A DNA stretch of 38,593 bases from Nitrososphaerota archaeon (GCA_028820595.1 JAPPIP010000018.1:1-38593), one strand, 5' to 3'. Shown: positions 18,207-27,510, counted from the stretch's first letter. Numbers and translations: made by a program. Notes: a model not told the origin generated them from the letters alone.

Positions 18207-18778
18207 GCCATGCACCCGGTTCTCTCCCAACCTCGGTGGATGGGCGCATGCGTGGACACGTCGAGGAAATCTGTGCAAAAAAGCCAAGCCGGCATCAAAG
18301 GCTACGTACCTTGACAAGGTGTCACGTCAGCAGGTATTGCGGGGACGGGACAAGGACGGCAGGGGGCGGGGACGGAGCTTTGGACACGTGTGCGACGGCT
18401 CGTATGTGGTGGCGCGTGTGCGCGTACGAGTCATCCGTCCGCCGCATCGCGCATTGCCGCATTCTGTATGGACGTGATCCGCCCGCCGCACTCTGAATGC
18501 CTGCCGGATCATAATTGGAACCTGTTTGAGAGGGCCGGGGACACCCCGTACTCGCTTGTAAACCCCGGCGGCGCCAGGTACCCCGTCTTTGGCGGGCCCT
18601 GCCCGCCGCAAGGCCCGGGGCCGCTGCCATGTAGGCCGCATGTACGGCGCGCGTCAGAATCAGGCGGCATGGCGTGTACCCCGCCCCCCCGGTTACGGTT
18701 CCGCCTGACGCAAACGGGGCGGCGTCGGTCCGTGGCTCCGTGTCGGACGACCCGGGGGGTACGCCTTCCTGGCGCTTG
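18207..18778. other. Intergenic stretch with no supportable gene
   Basis: About 570 nt. Overlapping ORFs on both strands (for example 18390-18803) are rich in Arg, Pro and Ala with no recognisable domain or promoter, as expected from GC-rich non-coding DNA. It may hold decayed sequence. Confidence 0.4.
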
Positions 18779-18788
18779 GGTTATATGG
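18779..18788 (+). promoter_or_regulatory. Probable TATA box of the TPR-protein gene
   Basis: GGTTATATGG lies about 35 nt before ATG 18818, in otherwise GC-rich DNA. Confidence 0.4.
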
Positions 18789-18817
18789 CTTGCCTGCATG
18801 TGATCATTGATAATACA

Positions 18818-19345
18818 ATGAGACGGAGGCGACAGACGCCGGTACGGCCGACGGACGCCGGTACGGCCGGCGCGTACTACGGGATCGACCTGCTGATTCG
18901 CAGCGGCCGGTACGAGGAGGCGACACGGCGCTGCGACAAGATGCTAAGGGACAATCCCAACGACACCGTGGCGCGGGATTACAAGGACAGGGCACTGCGT
19001 GACGTTGCGCAGGCCACTGAAAAGCTAAGGCGGAGCGAGGAGGCCCTGAGGGACGACCCGGAGGATTTCAGCTGCATGGTGAACAAGGGGATGGCCCTGA
19101 TGCAGCTCGGGCGCGTGGAGGAAGCGCTGGACCACATGGATGCCGTGCTGAGGGACGACCCGGATGACTGCGACGTGATGTACGCCAAGGCTGTCGGGCT
19201 TGCGCTGAACGGCAGGCTTGGCGAGGCGCGCGAGTGCCGCAAACTGCTGGACAGGACGTGCCCGGAGCACCTCTGCCCCGTGCCGCTCGACAATTTTTTG
19301 CGGCTTGGCGAGATGGCGAACATGGTAGAGCTCGCCGGGACGTGA
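18818..19345 (+). CDS. Small tetratricopeptide-repeat (TPR) protein
   Basis: This protein of about 175 residues has at least three TPR-like helix pairs: AGAYYGIDLLIRSGRYEEAT, FSCMVNKGMALMQLGRVEEAL and CDVMYAKAVGLALNGRLGEA, each followed by a DDPDD- or DNPND-type turn. TPRs mediate protein-protein contacts, and no enzymatic domain is present. The ORF opens at 18674, but the residues before ATG 18818 are low-quality coding sequence and the TATA-like box fits 18818. The partner is unknown. Confidence 0.75.
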   Translation: MRRRRQTPVRPTDAGTAGAYYGIDLLIRSGRYEEATRRCDKMLRDNPNDTVARDYKDRALRDVAQATEKLRRSEEALRDDPEDFSCMVNKGMALMQLGRVEEALDHMDAVLRDDPDDCDVMYAKAVGLALNGRLGEARECRKLLDRTCPEHLCPVPLDNFLRLGEMANMVELAGT

Positions 19346-19360
19346 CCGCACGTAACGGCG

Positions 19361-19416
19361 GCCCCCCGCGGCCCCCCGCGGCCCCCCGCGGCCCCCCGCG
19401 GCCCCCCGCGGCCCCC
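19361..19416. repeat. GC-rich 10-bp tandem repeat
   Basis: Five exact copies of GCCCCCCGCG plus a partial sixth copy, directly after the TPR gene. The purity suggests recent slippage expansion. It produces the repeated Pro-Arg-Gly-rich frames in the ORF track. Confidence 0.9.
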
Positions 19417-19660
19417 GAGTCCCTGCAGGCTCTTGGCAGCTCGGTCGTGGAATCTGTCCGCGCCCCCGCGTTCCCGGTGCCGGCATCGTCTCCCCGCCCG
19501 TGACTGCCTTTTGTGTGAAAACTTCCGTCCGTCTGGTCCGGGCGCCCCGTGCCGGCATCGGTACCGGACGGGCCGCCAAAGCCCCGCAGGGATCTCCGGC
19601 CCCGCTGTCTCCTCCCCCCTCCTGCCAGTGCGGTCGCGCCGGCATCTGCACAGGCATCTG
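19417..19660. other. Intergenic region between the TPR gene and cbiC
   Basis: Together with the tandem repeat this makes a gap of about 315 nt without a gene. No promoter-like or structured element stands out. The two flanking genes converge. Confidence 0.4.
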
Positions 19661-20323
19661 TCACGCGCGCTGTCCTGCCGCGCGGGGGCCGGCCCTGAGC
19701 AGCTTGTACAGCGCGTTGACAATGGCCGACGCGGCGGGGCTGCCGCCCTTCCTGCCTACATTGGTGATGTACGGTATGCCGTCTTGCTGGGCCAGCTCCG
19801 CCTTTGACTCTGCGGCGTCCACGAACCCGACCGGCACCCCCACTATGAGGGCGGGTTTTGCAGCGCCCTCCCTTGCCATCCTCAGCACCTCGCGCAGGGC
19901 AGTCGGCGCGTTGCCGATTGCCACTATGCCGCCGCTCATCTCGGGTGACACCGAGCGCATCGCCGCCTGCGACCTGGTAAGCGACTTTTCCTTTGCGGCC
20001 GCGGCCACGCCGGGATCGGATATCCTGCATATGATCTCGTTTCCAAAGTCCCTCGGGTTCTGCTTGTTGAGGCCCCCGATCACGCCGTTGACGTCCGTTA
20101 TGATCGCGCGCCCGCCTCTGAGCGCGCCCATCCCGCCTTCGATGGCATCCTCGTGAAACAGCATGCGGTTTGCCCCCGCAAAGTCAAAGTCCGCCGTGGC
20201 GTGTATGACCCGCCTCACGACGGGCCACTCCGCGTCGTTGTACGCATGTCTGCCGCCGATCTCCTCGTCGATGATGCGCATGCTGGCATCCTCTATCGAC
20301 TGGCCCGCCCTAACCTGCGACAT
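19661..20323 (-). CDS. cbiC: CbiC, cobalt-precorrin-8 methylmutase
   Basis: This 220-residue enzyme moves the C11 methyl group to C12 of the corrin ring, giving cobyrinate, late in cobalamin synthesis. The family catalytic-His context is visible as RVIHATADFDF (about 38-48), followed by GGRAIITDVNGVIGGLNK and the C-terminal core VGVPVGFVDAAESKAEL and GRKGGSPAASAIVNAL. Length is normal. It is the last gene of a minus-strand operon cbiG-cbiX-cbiC and overlaps the end of cbiX by 14 nt, implying translational coupling. Confidence 0.92.
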   Translation of the reverse strand: MSQVRAGQSIEDASMRIIDEEIGGRHAYNDAEWPVVRRVIHATADFDFAGANRMLFHEDAIEGGMGALRGGRAIITDVNGVIGGLNKQNPRDFGNEIICRISDPGVAAAAKEKSLTRSQAAMRSVSPEMSGGIVAIGNAPTALREVLRMAREGAAKPALIVGVPVGFVDAAESKAELAQQDGIPYITNVGRKGGSPAASAIVNALYKLLRAGPRAAGQRA

Positions 20324-21104
20324 GGTCCGCCGCCTCCACCTCTGCCGCCCTCTGCAGTATCAAGTCTATCATCCTCTCGTCGGCCCCGATGTGTCTGGTG
20401 ATGTACGCGTTTCTTATCGACGACGACTCCAGGGCGGGCATCAGGTCGTTGTTGATGTCCGTCTTTACGTGCGCGCCCTCGTGCAGGAAGTAGTATACGA
20501 TGACCAGCGCCTCCGGGCTGTCCGCCTCGCACCTTCTGATTCCCGCGGCTATGTCCGGCTGCTCTATCTCAAGCCAGCACCTGCTCACGTTGCGGTACCT
20601 CCCCCTGAGGCCGTTAACGATGTAGTCCATGGAGCGCCGCGCGTTGGGATCCACGCTGCCGTGCCCGATTATCATCACGTCCACCCTGTCGTCCGGCATG
20701 GCGGCGTTGTTCTCTTTCAGCGCGGCGGCCACCCTGCTCTGAACGATGTCGACCAGCGTGCCGTGCATGCTCATGGCCCTCGTTACGAGCAGCTTTATCC
20801 GCGTCTTGGACTGGTATGTCATGGCGTCCGCTACGGCGTTCTTGACCTTTTTCCCCGGGTACAGGAAGTACGGCACTATCGTAAGCGCGTCTATTGCGCC
20901 GGGCTTGAGGCACCTTGCCATGCCGTCCTCGATGTACGGCGGCTCCACCTCCAGAAAGCAGTATTCGGCAAACGCATAGTCCCCCTTTTTCATGACGCCC
21001 GTACATATGCTGTCAAGCTCCTCTGACGCCTCGCGCTCGCGGCTCCCCCTGTCGATCAGGAGCAGCCCGCGCCTCCTCCTGCCCTCCTCTTGTCCTGCAG
21101 TCAT
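20310..21104 (-). CDS. cbiX: Two-domain CbiX-like sirohydrochlorin cobaltochelatase
   Basis: This 264-residue protein has two CbiX domains in tandem. The second (from about residue 140) carries the normal VMIIGHGSVDPNARRSMDYIV and VIVYYFLHEGAHVKTDI motifs. The first starts LLLIDRGSREREASEEL, where the metal-binding His of the usual GHGS/DHGS motif is Arg, although TIVPYFLYPGKKVKNAV is present. CbiX inserts cobalt into sirohydrochlorin at the start of anaerobic cobalamin synthesis. The altered first domain may be structural. It overlaps cbiG by 4 nt and cbiC by 14 nt. Confidence 0.85.
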   Translation of the reverse strand: MTAGQEEGRRRRGLLLIDRGSREREASEELDSICTGVMKKGDYAFAEYCFLEVEPPYIEDGMARCLKPGAIDALTIVPYFLYPGKKVKNAVADAMTYQSKTRIKLLVTRAMSMHGTLVDIVQSRVAAALKENNAAMPDDRVDVMIIGHGSVDPNARRSMDYIVNGLRGRYRNVSRCWLEIEQPDIAAGIRRCEADSPEALVIVYYFLHEGAHVKTDINNDLMPALESSSIRNAYITRHIGADERMIDLILQRAAEVEAADHVAG

Positions 21105-22213
21105 GTCTCCGACACCCTCCTCGATACGGCCACCGTCAAATCCGGCGGGAATTTCTGCTTTTGCACTACGAGCCTGCAGGAACCCGGGCCTCCGCCCGCC
21201 TTGATGCAGGCGGCCTCGGACACGCTCGGCGTGCCCTCGTACGCCCTTACCGTATCGGAGGGGTTCGGCACCGCGACCCCCGCCAGATCGTCCCGGCCGT
21301 ACAGGTCAAGCGGCACCTGCAGTATGTCTGCGGCCTCCGCCAGCCCCGGCACGTCGGCCGGCTTTTTTATCGACGCCAGCCTGGCAACGCATTTTGCAGA
21401 CAGGCCGTGCGCCTTGAGGGCCTCTGCAATGCCGCCGATGATGGTGTCCGGGGCGGTGTCGCGGTGCACCCCGACCCCGACTACCAGGGTGGGGGGCCTG
21501 TATATGACGCGGCTTGCAGTGGCGCCCGGTATGTCAGTCCTGTCCGATATTACGAGGTGCGCCCTCGCGTCTGACTTGTGCAGGGCGCCAAGCGTGTCGT
21601 ATGTGGCGACGTTTGCAGGCAGTCTGCCGCCGCTGCCGCCGCTGCCGCCGCTGCCGCCGCGCCACCAGTCCGTCCTGCCCGCGTCCTGGTATACGCCTAC
21701 CTTTTCCTCGTTTACCATGTGGGCGCTCACCGCCGTAACGTCCGAGTCGTCCTCTATCACCCAGTTGTAGTCGCGGCCTATCATGTCGACTGATATGGTG
21801 CCCTTTACGTCCGCCGCGGTGGTGATTACCGGCCGCGCGCCCAGCCTCCCTGCAATGTCGCGGGTCAGCTCGTTTGCGCCGCCGATGTGCCCCGACAGCA
21901 CGCTTATGACAAAGTTTCTCATCTCGTCAATCACGATTACGGCCGGATCCGTCTTTTTGTCCTTGAGGTGGGGCGCAATCAGCCTGATCGTGGCGCCAAG
22001 CGAGAACAGGCACACCAGCCCGTCGCTTTGCGCAAACAGCCTGGATGCCACGGCGGACGTCTGCTCCGCATACCAGGTTATTCGCGCGCTGTTGCCATAC
22101 GTGTCGGCAAACTTGCCGGGGGCGTACACCTCCCATCCGGGGAACGCGTCCAGTATGTCCAGCCCGGTCCTGATGCCGTCCTTGGTTATCGCCAGTACGG
22201 CCACCTTCTCCAT
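21101..22213 (-). CDS. cbiG: CbiG, cobalt-precorrin-5A hydrolase
   Basis: This 370-residue protein opens the lactone ring of cobalt-precorrin-5A and releases acetaldehyde. The N-terminal domain shows LVCLFSLGATIRLIAPHLKDKKTDPAVIVIDE and VISVLSGHIGGANELTRDIA. The C-terminal domain starts at PPTLVVGVGVHRDT and ends with the CbiG-typical EACIKAGGG. Between them lies an 11-residue GGSGGSGGSGG stretch encoded by (GCC GCC GCT)-type repeats, a natural flexible linker. It is the first gene of the operon, with an A/T-rich box about 27 nt before ATG 22213. Confidence 0.92.
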   Translation of the reverse strand: MEKVAVLAITKDGIRTGLDILDAFPGWEVYAPGKFADTYGNSARITWYAEQTSAVASRLFAQSDGLVCLFSLGATIRLIAPHLKDKKTDPAVIVIDEMRNFVISVLSGHIGGANELTRDIAGRLGARPVITTAADVKGTISVDMIGRDYNWVIEDDSDVTAVSAHMVNEEKVGVYQDAGRTDWWRGGSGGSGGSGGRLPANVATYDTLGALHKSDARAHLVISDRTDIPGATASRVIYRPPTLVVGVGVHRDTAPDTIIGGIAEALKAHGLSAKCVARLASIKKPADVPGLAEAADILQVPLDLYGRDDLAGVAVPNPSDTVRAYEGTPSVSEAACIKAGGGPGSCRLVVQKQKFPPDLTVAVSRRVSET

Positions 22214-22232
22214 GCGCAGCCTTTGGCCTGTT

Positions 22233-22246
22233 TTGTAAAATACCTT
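22233..22246 (-). promoter_or_regulatory. Probable TATA box of the cbiG-cbiX-cbiC operon
   Basis: GTATTTTACAAAAC on the minus strand, centred about 27 nt before ATG 22213. Confidence 0.5.
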
Positions 22247-22288
22247 GCCATCGTGCAGGCGCGACGGGCGCGCAGAGCTGCCACGCAG

Positions 22289-23677
22289 TCAGTCGTATCC
22301 GCCCGGGCGCTCCACCTTGTGAAATATCGAATACGACGTGATTGGGACCTCTCCCTGGCCGTCCTTCTTGTACAGCGTGACGGTATACACGCCGGGCAGA
22401 TCCGCCAGATCCCCCACGTCCGCCCTTAGGTCAAACCTCCCGTTCTCAAAGCCCCCCCATTCTTCTGCGACTATGATGGGCACCTTGAGCTCGGCCGTGC
22501 CTTCCAGCGAGGCATCCCTGGCGGACTCTTGCAGGCGCAGGGCCTCTTGGGGGGACTCCGGGGCCGGGACGTCGCGCGGTATCTCGTACGGGTCCGGGCA
22601 CGTGCCGCTGCCATGCGTGGTGCCAAACCCGTCGTACCTCCAGCCGGGCTCGGGAGGCGCGACGATCAGGGACACCGCCGCGCCGTAGGTGTAACAGTAG
22701 GTTCGCGCGACCTGGCCCTGCGTAAGGCTGTGCGGGGCAGGATCATACGTAAGCGACATGCTGTCGCCGAACTGGATCTGGGCCGTCACTGCGGCTGCAA
22801 ACGACAGCACGCCGTTTTCGTCAATTGCCGGTTCTGCCTCAAACGACAGCGCGTCCTCGTACTCAAAGTGCTGCACTACGATGTCGTTGCGCCAGTCGCT
22901 TGCGATGCCTATGTTTACGGTTGCGTGGTGCGGATCAAGGATGTTGCTCCGATGGCCCGGACTCTGCATTAGCCCGTTCATGGCATCCGGTACCGTAGCG
23001 GCGGGCGACTCGAGCATGTAGGACTCGCCCACGCAATAGTTCAGGCCGAATATGTTCTCCGCGTTGTACTGGTCCCCTCCTGCCAGCGTATGGCGCATGT
23101 ACGGCTTGAGGCCGTCAAGCCCCCAGTGTGAGGAGCTGCAGCCGGCAAGCATGTTCTCCGCATGAGCCTGGGCCGCGCCGTTGCTTCCCGGCGCAACGGG
23201 CTCCAGCCCCGCCCTGTCGCGTTCGGCGTTTATCATGTCGAGCATGGACGCCCTTGCCCCTGCGAGCTCCTCCTCGGAGGGCGGTTCCTGGTATTTTGAT
23301 CCTGCCTCATGCGTGCCGGAGCCTGTGGATTTCCTCAGGTCCGCGCCTGCCTGCCCTGGCTTTGCGCCTGCCTGTTCCGCCGCCTCCTCTGCAGCGGTGA
23401 TGGCAGGTTCTGGGAACGGCGGCGGCCCGGGCGCCTGCACCGGCGTCTTCGCGGCGTCCCCCGCGCCCGCATTCGGCCAGGCGCCTCCGTCGTATGAAGC
23501 CGGTCCCGCGAGCAGCAGGAACGCGGCAGCGGCGGCGGCGGCAGCAGCGATCCCGAGCGTGACGATTGCAGCCCTCCTGCCGCCGGCCCCGCCCCTTCTG
23601 CCGCGCGACTTCCAACGGCGGCCGCCGTTTCGGCCGTAATTCGAACGGTTCCCGCCGCCGTGCCGCCTGTATCCCAC
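22289..23677 (-). CDS. Membrane-anchored or secreted CAP (SCP/PR1-like) domain protein
   Basis: This 462-residue protein begins with a strongly basic tail (RRHGGGNRSNYGRNGGRRWKSRGRR), then one hydrophobic segment (about 36-58, AIVTLGIAAAAAAAAAFLLL). This would be an N-in anchor or uncleaved signal. A Pro/Ala-rich spacer follows. The CAP domain (about 140-270) shows MLDMINAERDRAGLEPV, AQAHAENMLAG, SHWGLDGLKPYMRHTLAGG and MNGLMQSPGHRSNILDPHH. The C-terminal 190 residues form an unassigned extracellular domain ending with VYTVTLYKKDG. CAP proteins act outside the cell in many lineages but the role here is unknown. A leaderless-type A/T box lies 27 nt upstream. Confidence 0.82.
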   Translation of the reverse strand: MGYRRHGGGNRSNYGRNGGRRWKSRGRRGGAGGRRAAIVTLGIAAAAAAAAAFLLLAGPASYDGGAWPNAGAGDAAKTPVQAPGPPPFPEPAITAAEEAAEQAGAKPGQAGADLRKSTGSGTHEAGSKYQEPPSEEELAGARASMLDMINAERDRAGLEPVAPGSNGAAQAHAENMLAGCSSSHWGLDGLKPYMRHTLAGGDQYNAENIFGLNYCVGESYMLESPAATVPDAMNGLMQSPGHRSNILDPHHATVNIGIASDWRNDIVVQHFEYEDALSFEAEPAIDENGVLSFAAAVTAQIQFGDSMSLTYDPAPHSLTQGQVARTYCYTYGAAVSLIVAPPEPGWRYDGFGTTHGSGTCPDPYEIPRDVPAPESPQEALRLQESARDASLEGTAELKVPIIVAEEWGGFENGRFDLRADVGDLADLPGVYTVTLYKKDGQGEVPITSYSIFHKVERPGGYD

Positions 23678-23694
23678 GCACTGGAATCGCGTCT

Positions 23695-23711
23695 CAAAAA
23701 TTAATAATTTG
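23695..23711 (-). promoter_or_regulatory. Probable TATA box of the CAP-domain gene
   Basis: An A/T-rich run (AAATTATTAATTTTTG on the minus strand) is centred about 27 nt before ATG 23677. Confidence 0.5.
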
Positions 23712-23840
23712 CGAACAGGCAGGATGCGTCTTGCGCTTCGGCTGGCGTGCCCGTCTGGGCGCGCGCTTGCAAACCAACCGGCGGCCGGCGTCGTGGTCTG
23801 AATCCGGATGCGGCCGGCCGCGGATTCAAAAACCAGTCAC

Positions 23841-25004
23841 TTACGCCCCGGCCCTTGCAAGCACACTGCCGTCGAACCCAAACAGTACGACCTCGATTGC
23901 GACGTCGTCATTTTTCGCGTGGTTCTTCATGTGCCTGTGTACCTCGGCGCACAGCGTCTCAAAGAACCTGGGCGCGCACTCCGCACCCGATATGATTTCA
24001 GAGACGTGCCTTGCGGTGTTCGCCTTGGTGACGGCGCGCACGACGTCGTCGGGCGCGCCCGCGCCCGCCGCCAGGCCCGCGAGGAACTTCATGTCCACCT
24101 TGGAGCCCTTTACGTGGGTCTGTTTTACGCCGGCTGCCATCTTTGCAAGCTTGCCTACGAACCCCACCACGTACACCTTTTGAAAGTGCGCAGAGCGCTT
24201 TGCGGACTCGCGGACGGAATACCCCGCAAAGTCCCCCATCTGCACAAAGCAGTGGTCGGGCAGGGCAGGCGCTTCTTCTTCTTCTTCTTGTTTGGCGCCA
24301 CCGCCGCCTCCGCGCGCAATCGCGTTCCTTGCAAACTCCTCGCTCCTGCCGCCGGTCGTCAGCACGATGACGTTTTCGCCCATGGCGGCCGCCACGTCCA
24401 AGTTCTGCCTGATGGCGGCCGCGTACGACGCCGTCGAGAACGGTATTACGATCCCGCTCGTGCCCAGTATGGATATGCCGCCTATTATGCCCAGCCTGGG
24501 GTTGTCGGTCCTTGGTGCGAGTTCCCTCCCCCTGGGGACCGATATGACCGCCCTGATGCCGCGGCTCTCCCAGAACGGGGATGCGGCCTCCTCCCGGAGG
24601 TTCTGGACTATCATCCTCTTTGGCACGGGGTTTATCGCCGGCTTGCCTATCTCCAGCCCCAGCCCGGGCTTTGTCACCACACCGACGCCCTCGCCGCCGC
24701 CGATCTCTATCTCGCCCGGCCTGCCGGTCACGTGCAGGTCCACCACGATGTCCGCGCCGTGCGTCACGTCGGGGTCGTCCCCGCCGTCCTTCGTTATCAC
24801 GCATCTGGCGCGGTCGTCCCCGGTCCTCGTGCACTCCTTGATCGGGATGATTATCGTGTCGCCCCTGGGTATGGTGATCTCCATGCTGCCTGCCGCGCAG
24901 TCCCCCGTGACTACCGCCCTCAGGGCGGCCCTCGCACCTGCCGCGGCGCAGCTTCCTGTGGTGTATCCGGTCCTCTGCTTTTGGGCGTCCCCCCCCTGGC
25001 TCAT
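23841..25004 (-). CDS. cbiD: CbiD, cobalt-precorrin-5B C1-methyltransferase
   Basis: This 387-residue enzyme methylates C1 of the corrin ring using S-adenosylmethionine. The family N-terminus RTGYTTGSCAAAGARAAL is clear, followed by EIGGGEGVGVVTKPGLGL, INPVPKRMI, GIIGGISILGTSGIV and GDFAGYSVRESAK. A low-complexity insert GGGGGAKQEEEEEAPALP occurs at about 231-248. It is separated from cbiG by the CAP gene but is on the same strand, and has its own A/T box 26 nt upstream of ATG 25004. The nearby metK makes its methyl donor. Confidence 0.92.
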   Translation of the reverse strand: MSQGGDAQKQRTGYTTGSCAAAGARAALRAVVTGDCAAGSMEITIPRGDTIIIPIKECTRTGDDRARCVITKDGGDDPDVTHGADIVVDLHVTGRPGEIEIGGGEGVGVVTKPGLGLEIGKPAINPVPKRMIVQNLREEAASPFWESRGIRAVISVPRGRELAPRTDNPRLGIIGGISILGTSGIVIPFSTASYAAAIRQNLDVAAAMGENVIVLTTGGRSEEFARNAIARGGGGGAKQEEEEEAPALPDHCFVQMGDFAGYSVRESAKRSAHFQKVYVVGFVGKLAKMAAGVKQTHVKGSKVDMKFLAGLAAGAGAPDDVVRAVTKANTARHVSEIISGAECAPRFFETLCAEVHRHMKNHAKNDDVAIEVVLFGFDGSVLARAGA

Positions 25005-25021
25005 ACGTGGACAGCACGTGA

Positions 25022-25034
25022 ACGTATTATTTTC
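25022..25034 (-). promoter_or_regulatory. Probable TATA box of cbiD
   Basis: GAAAATAATACG on the minus strand, centred about 25 nt before ATG 25004. Confidence 0.5.
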
Positions 25035-25069
25035 TGTTTACCGTGTGTGCGTGGGGCGGCCGTTGGCGG

Positions 25070-25102
25070 CACGCCACACGCCGCACGCCACACGCCGCAC
25101 GC
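25070..25102. repeat. 14-bp tandem repeat in the cbiD/epimerase divergent intergenic region
   Basis: Two exact copies of CACGCCACACGCCG followed by CACGC, directly before the TATA-like box of the epimerase gene. It could be a regulator site or slippage product. Confidence 0.75.
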
Positions 25103-25111
25103 TTAAAATTT
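25101..25111 (+). promoter_or_regulatory. Probable TATA box of the epimerase-like gene
   Basis: GCTTAAAATTT is centred about 28 nt before ATG 25134. Confidence 0.5.
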
Positions 25112-25133
25112 GCACGCGCGCCACGCGCGCCAC

Positions 25134-26039
25134 ATGGCGGCAAGGAAGATCGCGATCATGGGCGCCGGCGGCTACATCGGGCGCAACCTGCGGCGCGTCG
25201 CGTCGGAGCTGTACGGCGAGGTGGAGGTGGCCGTACTGTCCCGGGACGACATCATCCCGTTTTACTTCGGCGACGCCGCGGCCGACCGCGGCCCGCGCCG
25301 GGACGACAACGAGGACCTGTGGGCCGCAGTAGATATCATACGGGGCTCCGACGCGCTGGTAAACCTGGCGGGGTCGGGCCGCCAGTCGGCCATGTCGCAG
25401 TTTTCAGACTCCATAGAGACCCCCGCGTCCATCGCCGCGTTCCTGTGCAGGCACGCCGGCATACCCCGCATCGTATACCTGAGCGGTCTGGGGGCCTCCG
25501 CGCGCTCGCCGGTCGCGTACCTGGCGTCAAAGTACAGGGCGGAGATTTCGGTGGGCAGGTCCGGTCTGGACTATGTGATATTCCGCCCCTCCTACGTGGT
25601 GGGGCGCGGGGACCACCTTGTGTCGTACGTGCTGTCCTGCGCCGGGGGGACCGGCGTCCGGCCCGGGTCCGCCGACGTCTACGAGTGCTATGCAAAAATG
25701 CAGCCCGTACACGTCGACGACGCCGCGGCCGCAATCCTGTGGGGCGCCCTCGAGGCGCCGCCCGCCCGCATGACCCTTGACCTGGTGGGCCCCGACCGCG
25801 TCCCGTTCTACGACTACATGTCCATGGTGTCGCGCATATGCCGCGTCCCGCTGAACCCGATCACGATGGAGCAGGCTTATGCGCAGGCCCTCGGGGATCC
25901 GGAGCACGCAGCGTTCGGGGTGGACGACCTTGGGATCATAACCGGCGGGTACACGGCAAACCCCCGGAGGCTTGTGCGCGCAACCGGGATCTCGCCGCGT
26001 TCGGTGGTGTCGATACTAGAGGCCGGCCGCCTTCCTTAG
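25134..26039 (+). CDS. NAD(P)-dependent epimerase/dehydratase-like protein (atypical SDR)
   Basis: This 301-residue protein starts with a Rossmann motif, [15 protein letters not shown] (G-x-G-G-x-I-G), and has [18 protein letters not shown] and YLASKYRAE, where the Tyr-x-x-x-Lys pair normal for SDR catalysis becomes ASKYRAE-like. This pattern is seen in atypical SDRs related to the NDUFA9/complex I 39-kDa group. A substrate cannot be named. ATG 25134 is preferred over the ORF start at 25110 because a TATA-like box lies 28 nt upstream. Its 3' end overlaps the convergent metK end by 24 nt. Confidence 0.75.
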   Translation: MAARKIAIMGAGGYIGRNLRRVASELYGEVEVAVLSRDDIIPFYFGDAAADRGPRRDDNEDLWAAVDIIRGSDALVNLAGSGRQSAMSQFSDSIETPASIAAFLCRHAGIPRIVYLSGLGASARSPVAYLASKYRAEISVGRSGLDYVIFRPSYVVGRGDHLVSYVLSCAGGTGVRPGSADVYECYAKMQPVHVDDAAAAILWGALEAPPARMTLDLVGPDRVPFYDYMSMVSRICRVPLNPITMEQAYAQALGDPEHAAFGVDDLGIITGGYTANPRRLVRATGISPRSVVSILEAGRLP

Positions 26040-27194
26040 CGCCCCTGCCCTGTCCGTCCTCTCCCACGTGAACTCGGGCTCGTCCCCCCTGCCGAAGTGG
26101 CCGTACGCGGCCGTCCTCCTGTATATGGGCCTCTTCAGGTTCAGCTGCGATATTATGGCGGCCGGGCGCATCTCAAAGTTCTCCCTTATTATGCCGGTTA
26201 TGCGCTCGTCGGACACCTTTCCTGTCCCGAACGTGTTGACGTAGAGCGACACGGGCTCGGCCACGCCTATCGCGTACGCCAGCTGCACCTCGCACCTGTC
26301 CGCGATGCCGGCGGCCACGACGTTCTTTGCGATGTACCTGCACATGTAGCAGGCCGACCTGTCGACCTTTGAGGGGTCCTTGCCGGAGAACGCGCCGCCG
26401 CCGTGCCTCCCGAATCCGCCGTACGTGTCCACTATAATCTTGCGCCCGGTCAGGCCCGTGTCGCCGTGCGGCCCTCCGATCTCAAACCTGCCGGTCGGGT
26501 TGACGTGCACCCTGATGCCGTCGTCCCACATGTCCCCCAGGACGGGCCTGATGACGCGGGATATGATCCCCTCCCTGATGTCCTGCTGGCTCACGTCGGG
26601 CGCATGCTGCGTTGATATGACCACCGCCGTTATCCCCGCGGGACTGCCGCCCTCGTACCTCACGGACACCTGGGACTTGCCGTCGGGCCTGACCCACGGC
26701 AGCGTGCCGTCCCTCCTGACCTGGGAGAGCATCCTGGTCAGCTTGTGAGAGAGCAGGATGGGCATGGGCATCATCTCGGGCGTCTCGTTTGTGGCGTACC
26801 CGAACATTATTCCCTGGTCGCCTGCGCCCTGCTCCCCTCCCTCCTTTTCGTCCACGCCGCGGCTGATGTCGGGGCTCTGGGAGTGGAGCATCAGCCTCAC
26901 CTCGCACGTGTCGGCGTCGAACTTTAGGTCCGCGTCGTCGTATCCTATCTCCCTGATTACAGTCCTTGCCAGCCTCTCCTGCGCGGGCTTGTCGAGTGCC
27001 GCCTTTGACGTGACCTCCCCGGATACCATGACAAAGTCCGTGGTTACGAGAGCCTCTATCGCGACCCGGGAGTCTGGGTCCTGCCTCAGGTACTCGTCCA
27101 GAAACGCGTCGGAGACGTTGTCGCATATCTTGTCCGGATGCCCCTCGGTTACCGACTCGGACGTAAACAGAAAGTTCTCGCTGTCGGACATCAT
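26016..27194 (-). CDS. metK: S-adenosylmethionine synthetase, bacterial-type MetK
   Basis: This 392-residue enzyme makes S-adenosylmethionine from methionine and ATP. The bacterial/eukaryotic-type family signature is clear: [15 protein letters not shown] near the start, [46 protein letters not shown] and [16 protein letters not shown]. Length matches the family (about 380-400). Most archaea instead use a distinct archaeal MAT, whereas Thaumarchaeota carry this type, so it supports the lineage guess. Start is ATG 27194 or the next codon 27191. An ATT/ATC microsatellite lies just upstream. Confidence 0.95.
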   Translation of the reverse strand: MMSDSENFLFTSESVTEGHPDKICDNVSDAFLDEYLRQDPDSRVAIEALVTTDFVMVSGEVTSKAALDKPAQERLARTVIREIGYDDADLKFDADTCEVRLMLHSQSPDISRGVDEKEGGEQGAGDQGIMFGYATNETPEMMPMPILLSHKLTRMLSQVRRDGTLPWVRPDGKSQVSVRYEGGSPAGITAVVISTQHAPDVSQQDIREGIISRVIRPVLGDMWDDGIRVHVNPTGRFEIGGPHGDTGLTGRKIIVDTYGGFGRHGGGAFSGKDPSKVDRSACYMCRYIAKNVVAAGIADRCEVQLAYAIGVAEPVSLYVNTFGTGKVSDERITGIIRENFEMRPAAIISQLNLKRPIYRRTAAYGHFGRGDEPEFTWERTDRAGALRKAAGL

Positions 27195-27218
27195 GCCGCG
27201 CCCCGTCTTGCCGCCGTT

Positions 27219-27261
27219 GTTGCTATTATTATTATAATCATCATCATCGTCATCATCATGA
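27219..27261. repeat. ATT/ATC trinucleotide microsatellite between metK and the LSm gene
   Basis: Runs of TAT/ATT triplets pass into ATC/GTC triplets over about 43 nt. It is the A/T-rich part of the metK upstream region and probably contains its TATA element. Confidence 0.7.
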
Positions 27262-27264
27262 CAA

Positions 27265-27510
27265 TCAGAGTTCGTTTTCCATCTTTATGAACAGGACGTT
27301 GTTTCCCCTCACGATGACCCTGCCGTAGTTTGCTATCGTCTTGCCGCCGTGGCGCTCTTCTGCGTCGGTCATTATGAGGTTCATGTACGCGTCGATGTTG
27401 CTCATCTTTCCCTTGTATTCGACCTCGTTCTTGAGCCGGACCGTAACCAGCCTCCTCGTGCTCTTCTGCAGGGCCGTAAGGGGGCGTTTTGCCGCGCTTG
27501 CTTGGGACAA
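27265..27510 (-). CDS. LSm (Sm-like) RNA-binding protein
   Basis: This 81-residue protein has the full Sm fold. Sm1: [27 protein letters not shown]. Sm2: [19 protein letters not shown], with the RGNNV RNA-binding loop. Archaeal LSm proteins form heptameric rings that bind U-rich RNA. The start is taken as TTG 27510 because upstream codons are not conserved-looking. It is divergently arranged with the RadB-like gene and shares its A/T-rich promoter region. Confidence 0.9.
   Translation of the reverse strand: MSQASAAKRPLTALQKSTRRLVTVRLKNEVEYKGKMSNIDAYMNLIMTDAEERHGGKTIANYGRVIVRGNNVLFIKMENEL

Noticed and set aside
18390-18803. 137-residue ORF between the toxin-antitoxin pair and the TPR gene
   Set aside because: Arg/Pro/Cys-rich sequence without a domain, promoter or partner, typical of chance frames in GC-rich DNA.
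20163-25106. Long plus-strand ORFs opposite the cobalamin genes (for example 20163-21026 and 23808-25106)
   Set aside because: They are His/Arg/Val-rich antisense frames to clear cbi genes, with no recognisable domains.
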